Shown here piece after piece: positions 17,270-24,770 of a stretch of DNA of 36,101 bases. This DNA is from Candidatus Omnitrophota bacterium. Its GTDB lineage: Bacteria; Omnitrophota; Omnitrophia; Omnitrophales; Aquincolibacteriaceae. The stretch lies in NCBI GenBank assembly GCA_022705945.1, contig JAKJDL010000001.1:127481-163581 (forward strand). The letters are read 5' to 3'. Under the pieces are notes generated by a model that was given only the letters and a program-made list of their open reading frames with translations, searched no databases and was not told where the DNA came from. The number at the start of each line of letters is the position of its first letter. Within the stretch, counting starts at the first letter, position 1. The position numbers were made by a program, and so were the translations under genes.

Positions 17270-17424
17270 ATTTCACTCCCCCCGTCCAGGAATAAAGGAT
17301 GGTTCATGTTCTTTTTGTAATAGCCCGGGCATTCCGCACGTATCCCGTCCTTGTGGATTCGGGCAAAATGCTTCCTTTTGATCACCTCCGGGATATGGGC
17401 ATCGGTATGTTTAAGAAAGATCAT
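17266..17424 (-). CDS. Possible 52-residue small protein coupled to the KTSC gene
   Basis: An ATG at 17424 opens a 52-codon frame (begins MIFLKHTDAHIPEVIKRKHF, ends LFLDGGSEI) whose TGA overlaps the KTSC ATG as ATGA. Composition is ordinary for protein and basic in the middle (KRKHFARIHKDGIRA), with single Cys and Pro-Gly-Tyr-Tyr residues. It lies 26 bases after the FxLYD-like gene. No good ribosome site precedes it (AAAGG is ~20 bases away). No family is recognised. It may be a real small protein or a leader frame. Confidence 0.45.
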   Translation of the reverse strand: MIFLKHTDAHIPEVIKRKHFARIHKDGIRAECPGYYKKNMNHPLFLDGGSEI

Positions 17425-17450
17425 GGAATCTTTTTCAACAACTTAACCTT

Positions 17451-17786
17451 TCAAACATTATCATCAAACCCCCAGGCAACCCTGAGGTGATAATTTTTGA
17501 TCTCTTGCTTGAACCCTTTCAGGGTAAAATTAAAATTCGCGATCCCCCCCTGGGGAAGCCTGTCCGGTTCGGTCAAGGTACTCGTCCCCAGCACCGGGAC
17601 CTTGTTTTTGCCGAATACCACGAGCTGGGCGCGTATGTTCTTGATCGGTTGCCCGATATTATTGATGACGATCCCGTGAAGCCCGGCTCCCCGCTCCGGG
17701 TCATAATCGGTGCTGGCCCCCTTGATAATGACCTCGCGGGGCAATTTTTGAAAATTCTCTATTTTCGGAAAGGATTCGATTCCCAT
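17451..17786 (-). CDS. FxLYD-like domain protein, start uncertain
   Basis: The C-terminal ~75 residues (LHGIVINNIGQPIKNIRAQL, then VLGTSTLTEPDRLPQGGIANF and FTLKGFKQEIKNYHLRV) follow the FxLYD/beta-sandwich pattern seen in periplasmic proteins. Neither the ATG at 17786 nor a GTG at 17822 has a ribosome site or signal peptide, unusual for this domain. A perfect hairpin (GAGGAC/GTCCTC, 17802-17820) sits just upstream, in the gap after the GGDEF gene. A 5' truncation or frameshift is possible: another frame just upstream (KDILAVPYYSGSEDEVSPLA) also looks protein-like. Confidence 0.5.
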   Translation of the reverse strand: MGIESFPKIENFQKLPREVIIKGASTDYDPERGAGLHGIVINNIGQPIKNIRAQLVVFGKNKVPVLGTSTLTEPDRLPQGGIANFNFTLKGFKQEIKNYHLRVAWGFDDNV

Positions 17787-17893
17787 AGTATGCAAAAGCG
17801 AGAGGACTAACCTCGTCCTCACTTCCGCTGTAATAAGGAACGGCTAAAATATCCTTTCCTTTACCCCGCAAGAAAGCTGTCCCGAAGGAGAGT

Positions 17894-19369
17894 TTATGCC
17901 GCTTTTTCCCTGGAAGCGAATCCCGGTTCCGCCGGGGGAATGCGTGTCTCGAAAAACTGTTCAAACTCATCTTCCAGGGCAAGATGCGGCACGGGCTTAA
18001 GGCCCGTGACCCGCTCGATCATATCAAGCGTCTTGATGTCAAACGGGTCGCACATCGCGAGCTTCACCGTTACTTCAGTAACGGAAACCGGGACAATGCG
18101 GTGGCGAATCATAAGCTCGGAGGAAAAAAGTCCGAGCAGCCGATCGTCGGGAGACCATTCTTTCAAACTGAAATAGGGAACCTTGAGTTTCTTTTCAAGC
18201 ATTTTTCCGACATCGCGGCTTGAGATCAAATTCATGCCGATCATGGTCTGCCCGAGACGCTGGCCCGTTTCAAAATGTTTCTTGAGCGCTTCGCTTAACT
18301 GCTCTTCGTTAATCAGCCCCGCCGCAAGGAGCATCTGGCCGAGAGGATCTATTTTGGGTTTTTTATGATACTTGCCGGAGGATTTGACCTCGGGAGCCAG
18401 AATTTGAACGGCCTCATCGAGTTTTTCGATCGGGGCGGAACGCCGGTCCTGCAGGTAATGGCTTCCCGGCTGCGACTTAAGAAAGGCTTTAACCTCGGCC
18501 GCATCATGGGCGATCTCGCGAAGATTGGCATAGGGCTTGTGGAGGTTCGTGCAGGCAGCGACCGAACATGACATCAGCGGAAAATTCTCCATTTTCCCCC
18601 GCCTGTTTTCGATCCGGATACATCCGGCTTCCCGATCCGTCTTGTTGTAATAAGTCGGCATCACGCGGTCAAAATCATCCAGGAACTGCCTCGCAAATAC
18701 CTCTTCGAGCTCCGGGGTCGTAACAACGATAAAATCGTCGCCCCCGAGATGCCCCACAAAACAATCCCCGTCGGGAGCCAGGGCATAACTTGTCGCTATC
18801 AATAACCGGGCGGTCTGGAGGATCACGTCATCGCCTTTCTGAAACCCGTAGCGGTCATTGAAGGATTTAAAATGATTGATGTCGAGATAGAGGACCGAAA
18901 ACTTTTCGCCCGCCCGGATCTTTTTCGTAACGATCTTTTCGATCGCGTGATTACCGGGAAGGTGCGTGAGGGCGTTCGCCTCCACCCTTTCCCGGGTCTT
19001 CGCGATGCTCAGGTTCACGCGAAGCTGCAACACGAGCGGATTAAAAGGCTTCACGATAAAATCATCAAATCCTTTTTCGTGGCCGAGCATCAATTCCGTC
19101 AACTCGTCTTCCCGGGCCAGCATAATAATCGGGACCGCCATAAGATGGGATTTTGAACGAATCGCCTGAATCATGAGCTTCCCGTCCACGGGTTCCATTT
19201 CGGTGGAAAGCAGGATGAGATCGATTACCTCACGTTCAAGGAATTTAAGCGTCTGGGCGCTTGTCCCCGCCTGAAGCACCTTGTGGTGGCGGGATTCGAG
19301 CCGCATGGCGATCAGCTCCCTTGTGTCGTCTTCCCGTTCGGCGACCAGGATGCGCTTCCCTTTAGACAT
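17894..19369 (-). CDS. Pseudo-receiver / GGDEF / MshEN (T2SSE N-terminal) signalling protein
   Basis: Residues 5-120 form a receiver domain (ILVAEREDD, then IIMLA, and Lys107 in VKPFN). The phosphoacceptor Asp is replaced by Ser55 (DLILLSTEM) and the switch Thr/Ser by Ala85, so it should not be phosphorylated. Residues ~128-300 are a GGDEF domain with LDINHFKSFNDRYG and the site GGDDF (209-213), acceptable for a diguanylate cyclase. The Arg of the inhibitory site and the usual Arg before GGDEF are absent. Residues ~342-485 match the MshEN/T2SSE_N fold: two tandem motifs, LGQMLLAAGLINEEQLSEAL and RLGQTMIGMNLISSRDV. MshEN domains bind c-di-GMP, but the first motif has Pro for Arg and the second has Asn for Gly. 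Its ATG overlaps the panB stop by one base (TGATG). Confidence 0.85.
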   Translation of the reverse strand: MSKGKRILVAEREDDTRELIAMRLESRHHKVLQAGTSAQTLKFLEREVIDLILLSTEMEPVDGKLMIQAIRSKSHLMAVPIIMLAREDELTELMLGHEKGFDDFIVKPFNPLVLQLRVNLSIAKTRERVEANALTHLPGNHAIEKIVTKKIRAGEKFSVLYLDINHFKSFNDRYGFQKGDDVILQTARLLIATSYALAPDGDCFVGHLGGDDFIVVTTPELEEVFARQFLDDFDRVMPTYYNKTDREAGCIRIENRRGKMENFPLMSCSVAACTNLHKPYANLREIAHDAAEVKAFLKSQPGSHYLQDRRSAPIEKLDEAVQILAPEVKSSGKYHKKPKIDPLGQMLLAAGLINEEQLSEALKKHFETGQRLGQTMIGMNLISSRDVGKMLEKKLKVPYFSLKEWSPDDRLLGLFSSELMIRHRIVPVSVTEVTVKLAMCDPFDIKTLDMIERVTGLKPVPHLALEDEFEQFFETRIPPAEPGFASREKAA

Positions 19370-20160
19370 CAGTGAAAGCTTTCTTTTTCAGAGGGGTACT
19401 TTCCCCGGATAACGTCGCGGCAATAATTCCGGACCGCTTCTTTAACCGTTTCTTCAACGTCCGCGTAACGGCGGACAAATCTCGGACTTACACCCGACCG
19501 GATCCCGAGCATATCATGCACCACCAGAATCTGCCCGTCGGTTCCGGCACCGGCTCCGATACCGATCGTGGGGCATTTTACGCTTTGAGTGATCTTCTTC
19601 GCAAGCGAAGCGGGCAGGCATTCGAGCACAATGGCGAATGCCCCGAGCTTCTCCAACAGCTTGGCATCTTCCAGGATCGAGGCCGCTTCTTCCTCGGATT
19701 TTCCATGAACGCGGTATTTGTTATTTTGAACGGCCTGCGGCAGCATCCCGATATGCCCCATTACGGGGATCCCCGCGCCGACAAGCTTGATAAGCTGATG
19801 CTCGATCGCCAGGCCGCCTTCAAGTTTCACGGCATCGGCCCCATGTTCTTTCACAAGAGCTTTCGCATTCGCGAGAGCCTCTTCCGGATTCAAATAGGAG
19901 TGATACGGCATATCCGCCACCACCAGGGCCCGTTTGGAGGCCCGGGCAACGGGACGGGTATGATGCGCAATGTCTTTCAAGGTCACATCACACGTGTTTT
20001 CATGGCCGAGCAACACCATCCCGAGCGAGTCCCCTACCACCAAAATATCAACGCCCGCCTCATCCAAAATCCGGGCCGTCGGAAAATCATACGCGGTCAG
20101 CGCGGTGATTTTTTCGCGTTTTGATTTCTTCTCGTAGATACTATCGGGAGTAAGTTTCAT
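19369..20160 (-). CDS. panB: 3-methyl-2-oxobutanoate hydroxymethyltransferase (ketopantoate hydroxymethyltransferase)
   Basis: The enzyme transfers a hydroxymethyl group from 5,10-methylene-THF to alpha-ketoisovalerate, the first committed step to pantothenate. Family motifs are present along its length: ALTAYDFPTARILDEAGVD, LVVGDSLGMVLLGHENT, ADMPYHSYL, AVKLEGG, PVMGHIGMLPQ, CPTIGIGAGAGTDGQILVVHD and the C-terminal GVSPRFVRRY. At 263 residues the length is normal. It follows folD by 78 bases and overlaps the GGDEF gene by one base. No ribosome site is seen before the ATG. The folate genes next to it could supply its methylene-THF. Confidence 0.95.
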   Translation of the reverse strand: MKLTPDSIYEKKSKREKITALTAYDFPTARILDEAGVDILVVGDSLGMVLLGHENTCDVTLKDIAHHTRPVARASKRALVVADMPYHSYLNPEEALANAKALVKEHGADAVKLEGGLAIEHQLIKLVGAGIPVMGHIGMLPQAVQNNKYRVHGKSEEEAASILEDAKLLEKLGAFAIVLECLPASLAKKITQSVKCPTIGIGAGAGTDGQILVVHDMLGIRSGVSPRFVRRYADVEETVKEAVRNYCRDVIRGKYPSEKESFH

Positions 20161-20172
20161 GTTTTACGACCG

Positions 20173-20244
20173 GGATGAGGGAAAACGGACGGAGAATGAC
20201 GCAAAATCGGTTTTTCATCATTTGGCATCCCCCTTCCCTCATCC
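20173..20244. repeat. Inverted repeat at the folD-panB junction
   Basis: GGATGAGGGAA (20173-20183) and TTCCCTCATCC (20234-20244) are perfect complements enclosing 50 bases and the folD stop codon. No T-run follows. It may shape expression between the two genes. Confidence 0.35.
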
Positions 20245-21102
20245 GTTTTGGGTTTGCCATTCATATGCTTTTATGAGGTTTTCCATCAACATCGTGACGG
20301 TCAGGGGCCCCACACCTCCCGGCACGGGAGTGATGTAGGCTGCTTTTTTCGATGCGGCTTCAAATTCAACGTCCCCGACAAGTTTCCCCTCAACTTCCGT
20401 AGTGCCGACATCGATCACGACCGCCCCTTTCTTGATCCATTCTCCCTTGATAAGCCCGGGCTTTCCGGCGCATCCGATCACGATGTCCGCTCCGCCGATA
20501 ATCTTTTTCATATCATCTTCCGATGTCCCCGTATTACAGACGAAAGTCGTCACGCGGTTCTCGCCGAGCAAAAGTTGGAGGGGGCGTCCGACAATAGCGC
20601 TTTGACCCGCAATGGCGGCCTTTTTACCATGAAGCATCACGCCGCTTGATTTGATAAGCGTAAAAGCCGCGTAAGCGGTCGGCGGGATCAGCTTCCCTTT
20701 GCGGAGCATGATCAGCCCGAGACTCGCGGGATGGATGCCTTCCACGTCTTTGTGAGGATCCATCGCAAGAAGCACTTTATCCGCGTCAAAGTCTTTTGGA
20801 AGCGGCATGGAAATAAAAAGACCGTGAACGGAGGGATCCGCGCTCAGCCTTTTGACTTTTTCAAACAGCACTTTTTTATTTTCAATATCGGAGGACGGTA
20901 TTTTTTGAAAATTGATCCCGAGCTTTACCGCAAGTTTTTCCTGCTGGCCGATATACCAGGCAGCTGAAGAGTCTTCGCTCGTCTGGATCGAAACAAGTTT
21001 GGGCGCCGGCAATCCCCCCGCCGTAATCGCCCGGACTTTGTCCGCTATCGTTTTCTGGAGAGATGCCGCGATCGTTTTTCCTTCGAGTTTTTTGGCTTCC
21101 AC
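20239..21102 (-). CDS. folD: FolD-family methylene-THF dehydrogenase with altered catalytic residues
   Basis: The 287-residue protein aligns without gaps to E. coli FolD through the catalytic half, which normally oxidises methylene-THF to methenyl-THF and then hydrolyses it to 10-formyl-THF. Tyr50 is kept (AAWYIGQQEKL), but the catalytic Lys54 is Gln. Gln98 of VQLPLP is Ser (ISMPLP), and Asp121 of DVDG is Glu (DVEG). The cofactor loop GQSAIVGRP and the C-terminal PVPGGVGPLTVTMLMENL are intact. Loss of this lysine abolishes cyclohydrolase but not dehydrogenase in the human enzyme, as I recall from mutant work. The start is a GTG with AAAGGA 8 bases before. It is 19 bases behind an FTCD_C protein. 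Confidence 0.9.
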   Translation of the reverse strand: MEAKKLEGKTIAASLQKTIADKVRAITAGGLPAPKLVSIQTSEDSSAAWYIGQQEKLAVKLGINFQKIPSSDIENKKVLFEKVKRLSADPSVHGLFISMPLPKDFDADKVLLAMDPHKDVEGIHPASLGLIMLRKGKLIPPTAYAAFTLIKSSGVMLHGKKAAIAGQSAIVGRPLQLLLGENRVTTFVCNTGTSEDDMKKIIGGADIVIGCAGKPGLIKGEWIKKGAVVIDVGTTEVEGKLVGDVEFEAASKKAAYITPVPGGVGPLTVTMLMENLIKAYEWQTQNG

Positions 21103-21121
21103 TTATTGATCCTTTCCGGGA

Positions 21122-21724
21122 TTATTTTGATTCGAAACGTTTCCTGAGCTCCGCAAGTGCCTGTTCCGCACGTTCCCTGCGTCCGGCATCTTTCATGTAA
21201 ACCACATTGATATGGGCCGTATGAAAAGCCCCTTCAAAAGCGGCCGAAAGAAGTTTTTCGCTTACGATCAGGTCATTGGCAACAGCACCCTTGACGAGGT
21301 CTTTCATGTGCGTGTTCCATTCCCGGGCCATTACAATAATGAGAGCGAGATCGGCCTGGAGACGGAACGCGTTCTGAAGAGCGTCTTCAATCCTGTCGGC
21401 CGAGGCTCCCGTCCGGTAACAGGCCATGACCTCGTCATAAATCCGGGGATCAAGAGAGACGATCCGGAGCGCCTGTTCTTTGGTCTTTTCAAGTGAAGAA
21501 ACGATCTCTTCCATCCTTTTCCTGTTTGCCTCGGCCTGAAATTTCTGATCGGGAGTCGCATCCGCTTTAGGCTTCCGTTTCATTGCGATCCGGGCGACCA
21601 TCTGGGTCAATCCCATTCCGAGGGAACCGACATAGGCGGAGACACTCCCGCCGCCGGGGATGGGTTCATCGCTTGAAAGTTTTTCGAGATAAACTTGCAG
21701 GGAAAAATCCGTCCATTTGTTCAT
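21122..21724 (-). CDS. Cyclodeaminase/cyclohydrolase family protein (FTCD_C, FchA-like)
   Basis: A 200-residue all-helical protein of the FTCD_C family, with DEPIPGGGSVSAYVGSLGMG near the N-terminus, which is the signature of formimino-THF cyclodeaminase and of the stand-alone methenyl-THF cyclohydrolase FchA of acetogens. Either reaction involves 5,10-methenyl-THF. There is no formiminotransferase domain or histidine-degradation gene nearby. Its close pairing with FolD (19 bases) favours the cyclohydrolase role. The ATG at 21724 with GAGGA 6 bases upstream is preferred over the TTG at 21727. First gene of a probable folate/pantothenate unit. Confidence 0.85.
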   Translation of the reverse strand: MNKWTDFSLQVYLEKLSSDEPIPGGGSVSAYVGSLGMGLTQMVARIAMKRKPKADATPDQKFQAEANRKRMEEIVSSLEKTKEQALRIVSLDPRIYDEVMACYRTGASADRIEDALQNAFRLQADLALIIVMAREWNTHMKDLVKGAVANDLIVSEKLLSAAFEGAFHTAHINVVYMKDAGRRERAEQALAELRKRFESK

Positions 21725-21748
21725 CAAGTATCCTCTGTGTGCTGAACG

Positions 21749-21911
21749 CTATCGCTTGAGAGTAATTAGCGCTTTTCGATTATCATCCGTTGAGATCACG
21801 AGGAAGAAGGGGTGGGTGGCAATGCTAACACCACCAAGTTGCCCGCTCTCTCTACCGCCGCTGTGCTGTAAGGATAGCTGATATGCCTCCGTGGAGTCAA
21901 GGATGCGGAGC
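21749..21911 (-). other. Gap between glgA and the FchA-like gene, with a possible gene remnant
   Basis: One frame, offset from glgA, reads on past the glgA stop to a TAG at 21749, with a protein-like composition (KLRILDSTEAYQLSLQHSGG, GVSIATHPFFLVISTDDNRK). No start or ribosome site belongs to it. It may be the eroded tail of a gene or chance. Confidence 0.25.
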
Positions 21912-23450
21912 TTAATGCCAGACTGAACGACGAAGCCGGGCTTTCCGGTAGAGAAGTTCGTATTGTTTGGCGGCATCCATCCAGGAAAAATGTTGCTGCA
22001 TGGCCCGGGTCTGCATCATTTTGATATGATGCTTCCGGTCATAGTAGGTGCTGACAGCCCATCCCACGGTACCGTAAACCGCCTCCGGAGTCAGGTCATA
22101 GAAAAGGTATCCCGTTCCCGAACCCGTATTCTCGTCATACTGCATGACCGTATCCCGGAGCCCTCCGGTCGCACGGACAATGGGCAGTGTCCCGTATTTA
22201 AGGCTGTAGATCTGGTTCAGACCGCAAGGCTCATAAAGCGACGGCATGAGAAAAAAATCCGAGCCCGCTTCGATAAGATGCGCCTTTTTATTGCTGTAGC
22301 CGATCCAGGCCCCCACCCTTCCGGGATACTGGGCAGGCAATCCCCCGAAAAAATCTTCCTGTGTCTTTTCGCCGGCTCCGAGGATCACGAACTGGACCTT
22401 CATGTCGCGAAGGATCCGGTGGATGCAGTCCGCCACATACTGAAATCCTTTTTGCTCGGCAAATCTCGATACGATCCCGATTACGGGAACATCCGGGCGT
22501 TCATCAAGCAGAAATTCTTTCTGAAGTACCTGCTTACAGACTTTCTTGCCGGAAAGATCTTTCTGAGAAAACTTCGCCGGAATCAGAGGGTCTTTTTCCG
22601 GATCCCAATGATCGTAATCGGCACCGTTCAGAACCCCGAAAAGGTCTTCGCGGCGGCGTTCAAGAAAAACGGAAAGGCCGTTCCCTCCGGGTTCCGAAAG
22701 GATCTCCTGGGCATAGGTCGGACTGACGGTGGAAACAATATCGGCGAAAAAGATGCCGCCTTTCATCAGGTTGATCCCGCCGAAATTTTCGAACACCGCA
22801 TCCCGGAAATTTTCGGCCCCGAGTCCGAGGAACCCGTAGCTGTCCGCCTTGAAAGTGCCCTGGTAAGCGATATTGTGAATTGAGAAAACGCTCGCGGTAT
22901 TTTTGAAAAAGGGGTCGTTGCGATACCAGGTCTTGAGATACGCCGGCACCAGCGCGGTTTGCCAATCATGGGCGTGAATGATATCGGGCTGGAATTTCAG
23001 ATCCCGGCAGAGCTGGACGGACGCCTTGGAAAAAAAACCGAACCTTTCTATATTATCGGGATGCTCCCAGTTCCCGTCGTCATAAAGCCCCGCGCGACCG
23101 AAATAATGTTCATGCTCGACAAAATAGACCGTGAAACCGTCGGCTTTCCCCTGTAGGACCTCGCACCACAATGTTTTGCCGCCCATTTCCACTCCCATGG
23201 GGGCAAGCACGGTTTTGAGATTATAGGCGTAACGGTCAACGGCCCAATATCTTGGTATGACGAGACGGACGTCATGCCCGAGTTTTTTGAGGACCTTCGG
23301 AAGGGCGCCGCATACGTCCCCAAGTCCGCCGGTTTTGACGAACGGGACGGCTTCCGAAGCCGTAAAAAGGATTTTGAGTTTCTCTTTAACTTCCGCGATC
23401 TCTTTAGCCTGCGGCTTGACCTTTGTCCCTGCCTTTTTGTTCCTAATCAT
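21912..23450 (-). CDS. glgA: Glycogen (starch) synthase, GT5
   Basis: ADP-glucose-dependent enzyme that extends alpha-1,4-glucan. The N-terminal VPFVKTGGLGDV (Lys39) binds ADP-glucose. Further on are HAHDWQTALVPAYLK, FSIHNIAYQG, NGADYDHWDPEKDP, GIVSRFAEQKG and SLYEPCGLNQIYSLKYGTLPI with GGLRDTV, all GT5 landmarks. The first ~25 residues are a basic extension ahead of LKILFTASEAVPF. The C-terminus ends YELLYRKARLRRSVWH, a few residues more basic than usual. No branching or pyrophosphorylase gene is in the window. TATTAT lies 10 bases before the ATG with no ribosome site, so the mRNA may be almost leaderless. Confidence 0.95.
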   Translation of the reverse strand: MIRNKKAGTKVKPQAKEIAEVKEKLKILFTASEAVPFVKTGGLGDVCGALPKVLKKLGHDVRLVIPRYWAVDRYAYNLKTVLAPMGVEMGGKTLWCEVLQGKADGFTVYFVEHEHYFGRAGLYDDGNWEHPDNIERFGFFSKASVQLCRDLKFQPDIIHAHDWQTALVPAYLKTWYRNDPFFKNTASVFSIHNIAYQGTFKADSYGFLGLGAENFRDAVFENFGGINLMKGGIFFADIVSTVSPTYAQEILSEPGGNGLSVFLERRREDLFGVLNGADYDHWDPEKDPLIPAKFSQKDLSGKKVCKQVLQKEFLLDERPDVPVIGIVSRFAEQKGFQYVADCIHRILRDMKVQFVILGAGEKTQEDFFGGLPAQYPGRVGAWIGYSNKKAHLIEAGSDFFLMPSLYEPCGLNQIYSLKYGTLPIVRATGGLRDTVMQYDENTGSGTGYLFYDLTPEAVYGTVGWAVSTYYDRKHHIKMMQTRAMQQHFSWMDAAKQYELLYRKARLRRSVWH

Positions 23451-23716
23451 AAGTTTTTGAATAATACCACAAGATCCTCCCGGGAAAACACAGAATTATA
23501 AAATCAAAACCGGAAGTAAAAAATATAAAAAGCGATTTTTTCTCCTGTAGCAAGGGCCGGGTAAAAAACAAGGAGGGAACTTAAAAAACCGCAATATCCG
23601 GAGCGGGAGCCGGAATTTTTTTGGGAAAGATTTTTAAACCGGGGAATATTCATTTTTGTCCCCGATCTTTGGGATAAATCCGTCTTTTGTGCTTTCAACG
23701 GGCATCCCGTCCGTTA
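23451..23716. other. Divergent intergenic region between glgA and the glycosyltransferase gene
   Basis: AT-rich patches alternate with GC-rich ones. A small hairpin TCCGG/CCGGA at ~23597-23615 is followed by ATTTTTTT on the plus strand, terminator-like but with no gene before it. A short RNA here is conceivable, but nothing identifies one. Confidence 0.3.
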
Positions 23717-23725
23717 TGTTATAAT
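23717..23725 (+). promoter_or_regulatory. Extended -10 promoter at the glycosyltransferase start
   Basis: TGTTATAAT is a perfect extended -10 (TGnTATAAT). TATAAT ends 6 bases before the ATG at 23732, so transcription should begin at or next to the start codon. No ribosome site exists. The -35 region is weak. Confidence 0.55.
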
Positions 23726-23731
23726 CCGGCC

Positions 23732-24661
23732 ATGGATCCCCTCGTAAGCGTTATTATTCCCGTCTATAATCGGTCGGCTGTCCTGCCGCGCGCGATCCGT
23801 TCCGTCCTTTCCCAAACAGGCGTCCCTCTCGAATTGATCGTTGTGGATGATGGATCGACCGACGACGTCGAAGATGCCGTCCGCGCTACCGGAAACCCGT
23901 TTCCGGAGATTCGTCTCATTCCTCGCCGGCTCGAATCCCGTGTCCCGGATCCCGGAGTACGGACTCTCCGTCAGGAAAACCAGGGTCCTTCCGCGGCACG
24001 CAATCTGGGAATCAAGCATTCAAAGGGAGAGTGGATCGCGTTCCTCGATTCGGACGACGAGTGGCTCCCCGGGAAACTCAAGGCTCAGACTGATTTTTTC
24101 AGAAAAAACCCGGACTGCCTCATCTGCCAGACCGAAGAGATCTGGATCCGGAACGGCAAGCGCGTCAACCCGATGAAAAAACACAAAAAATACGGGGGAT
24201 ACATTTTTGAAAAATGCCTGCCCCTTTGCATCGTAAGCCCTTCGGCCGTTATGATGCATCGCAAGCTCTTCGACGAGATAGGCATCTTCGACGAATCGCT
24301 CCCCGCCTGTGAAGATTACGACCTTTGGCTCCGGATCGCGGCGCGCCATCCGATCGGTCTCATTAAAAAACCCTACATCATCAAATACGGCGGCCACGCG
24401 GACCAGCGTTCGCGCGAGTTCCCCGCCATGGACCTCTTCCGTATCCGATCGCTCGCCAAACTTCTTGGCTCAGGCATCCTGACCGCCGAGCAAACTTCGG
24501 CTGCACGACGAATGCTGGAGGAAAAATCCCGGATCTTTATTCAGGGAGCCCTGAAACGGGGAAAAGAAAAGGAAGCGGCAGCCGTTCAAAACCTTCTGGG
24601 TATGCATAAGAAAGCGATTGTGAATTCGAACATACAGCCGAGACCGGAAATGGCGGATTAA
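23732..24661 (+). CDS. Family 2 glycosyltransferase
   Basis: GT-A fold: MDPLVSVIIPVYNRSAVL, LELIVVDDGSTDD, SAARNLGIKHSKGEWIAFLD and the metal-binding LDSDDEW. The acceptor side has ACEDYDLWLRIA, the usual ED motif of this group. The 309-residue length from the ATG at 23732 is standard; the in-frame ATG 45 bases upstream precedes the -10 box and is rejected. No membrane segment is seen, so it is a cytosolic or peripheral transferase that would add a sugar to an envelope polymer or protein; donor and acceptor are unknown. It stands alone between glgA and rnd. Confidence 0.88.
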   Translation: MDPLVSVIIPVYNRSAVLPRAIRSVLSQTGVPLELIVVDDGSTDDVEDAVRATGNPFPEIRLIPRRLESRVPDPGVRTLRQENQGPSAARNLGIKHSKGEWIAFLDSDDEWLPGKLKAQTDFFRKNPDCLICQTEEIWIRNGKRVNPMKKHKKYGGYIFEKCLPLCIVSPSAVMMHRKLFDEIGIFDESLPACEDYDLWLRIAARHPIGLIKKPYIIKYGGHADQRSREFPAMDLFRIRSLAKLLGSGILTAEQTSAARRMLEEKSRIFIQGALKRGKEKEAAAVQNLLGMHKKAIVNSNIQPRPEMAD

Positions 24662-24770
24662 ATTCACAATTACTTGTGCTTTTCTGCTCGGAGGCGGCTT
24701 TCTAACTCATCTGTTGCCCCGGCCAAAGTTGGGGCGGAAACACTCTGATGCGGCATCGTTTCCTCCGGAT

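Noticed and set aside
24617-24670. Inverted repeat ATTGTGAATT/AATTCACAAT at the glycosyltransferase end as a terminator
   Set aside because: The arms are AT-rich, 34 bases apart and without a T-run; too weak to call.
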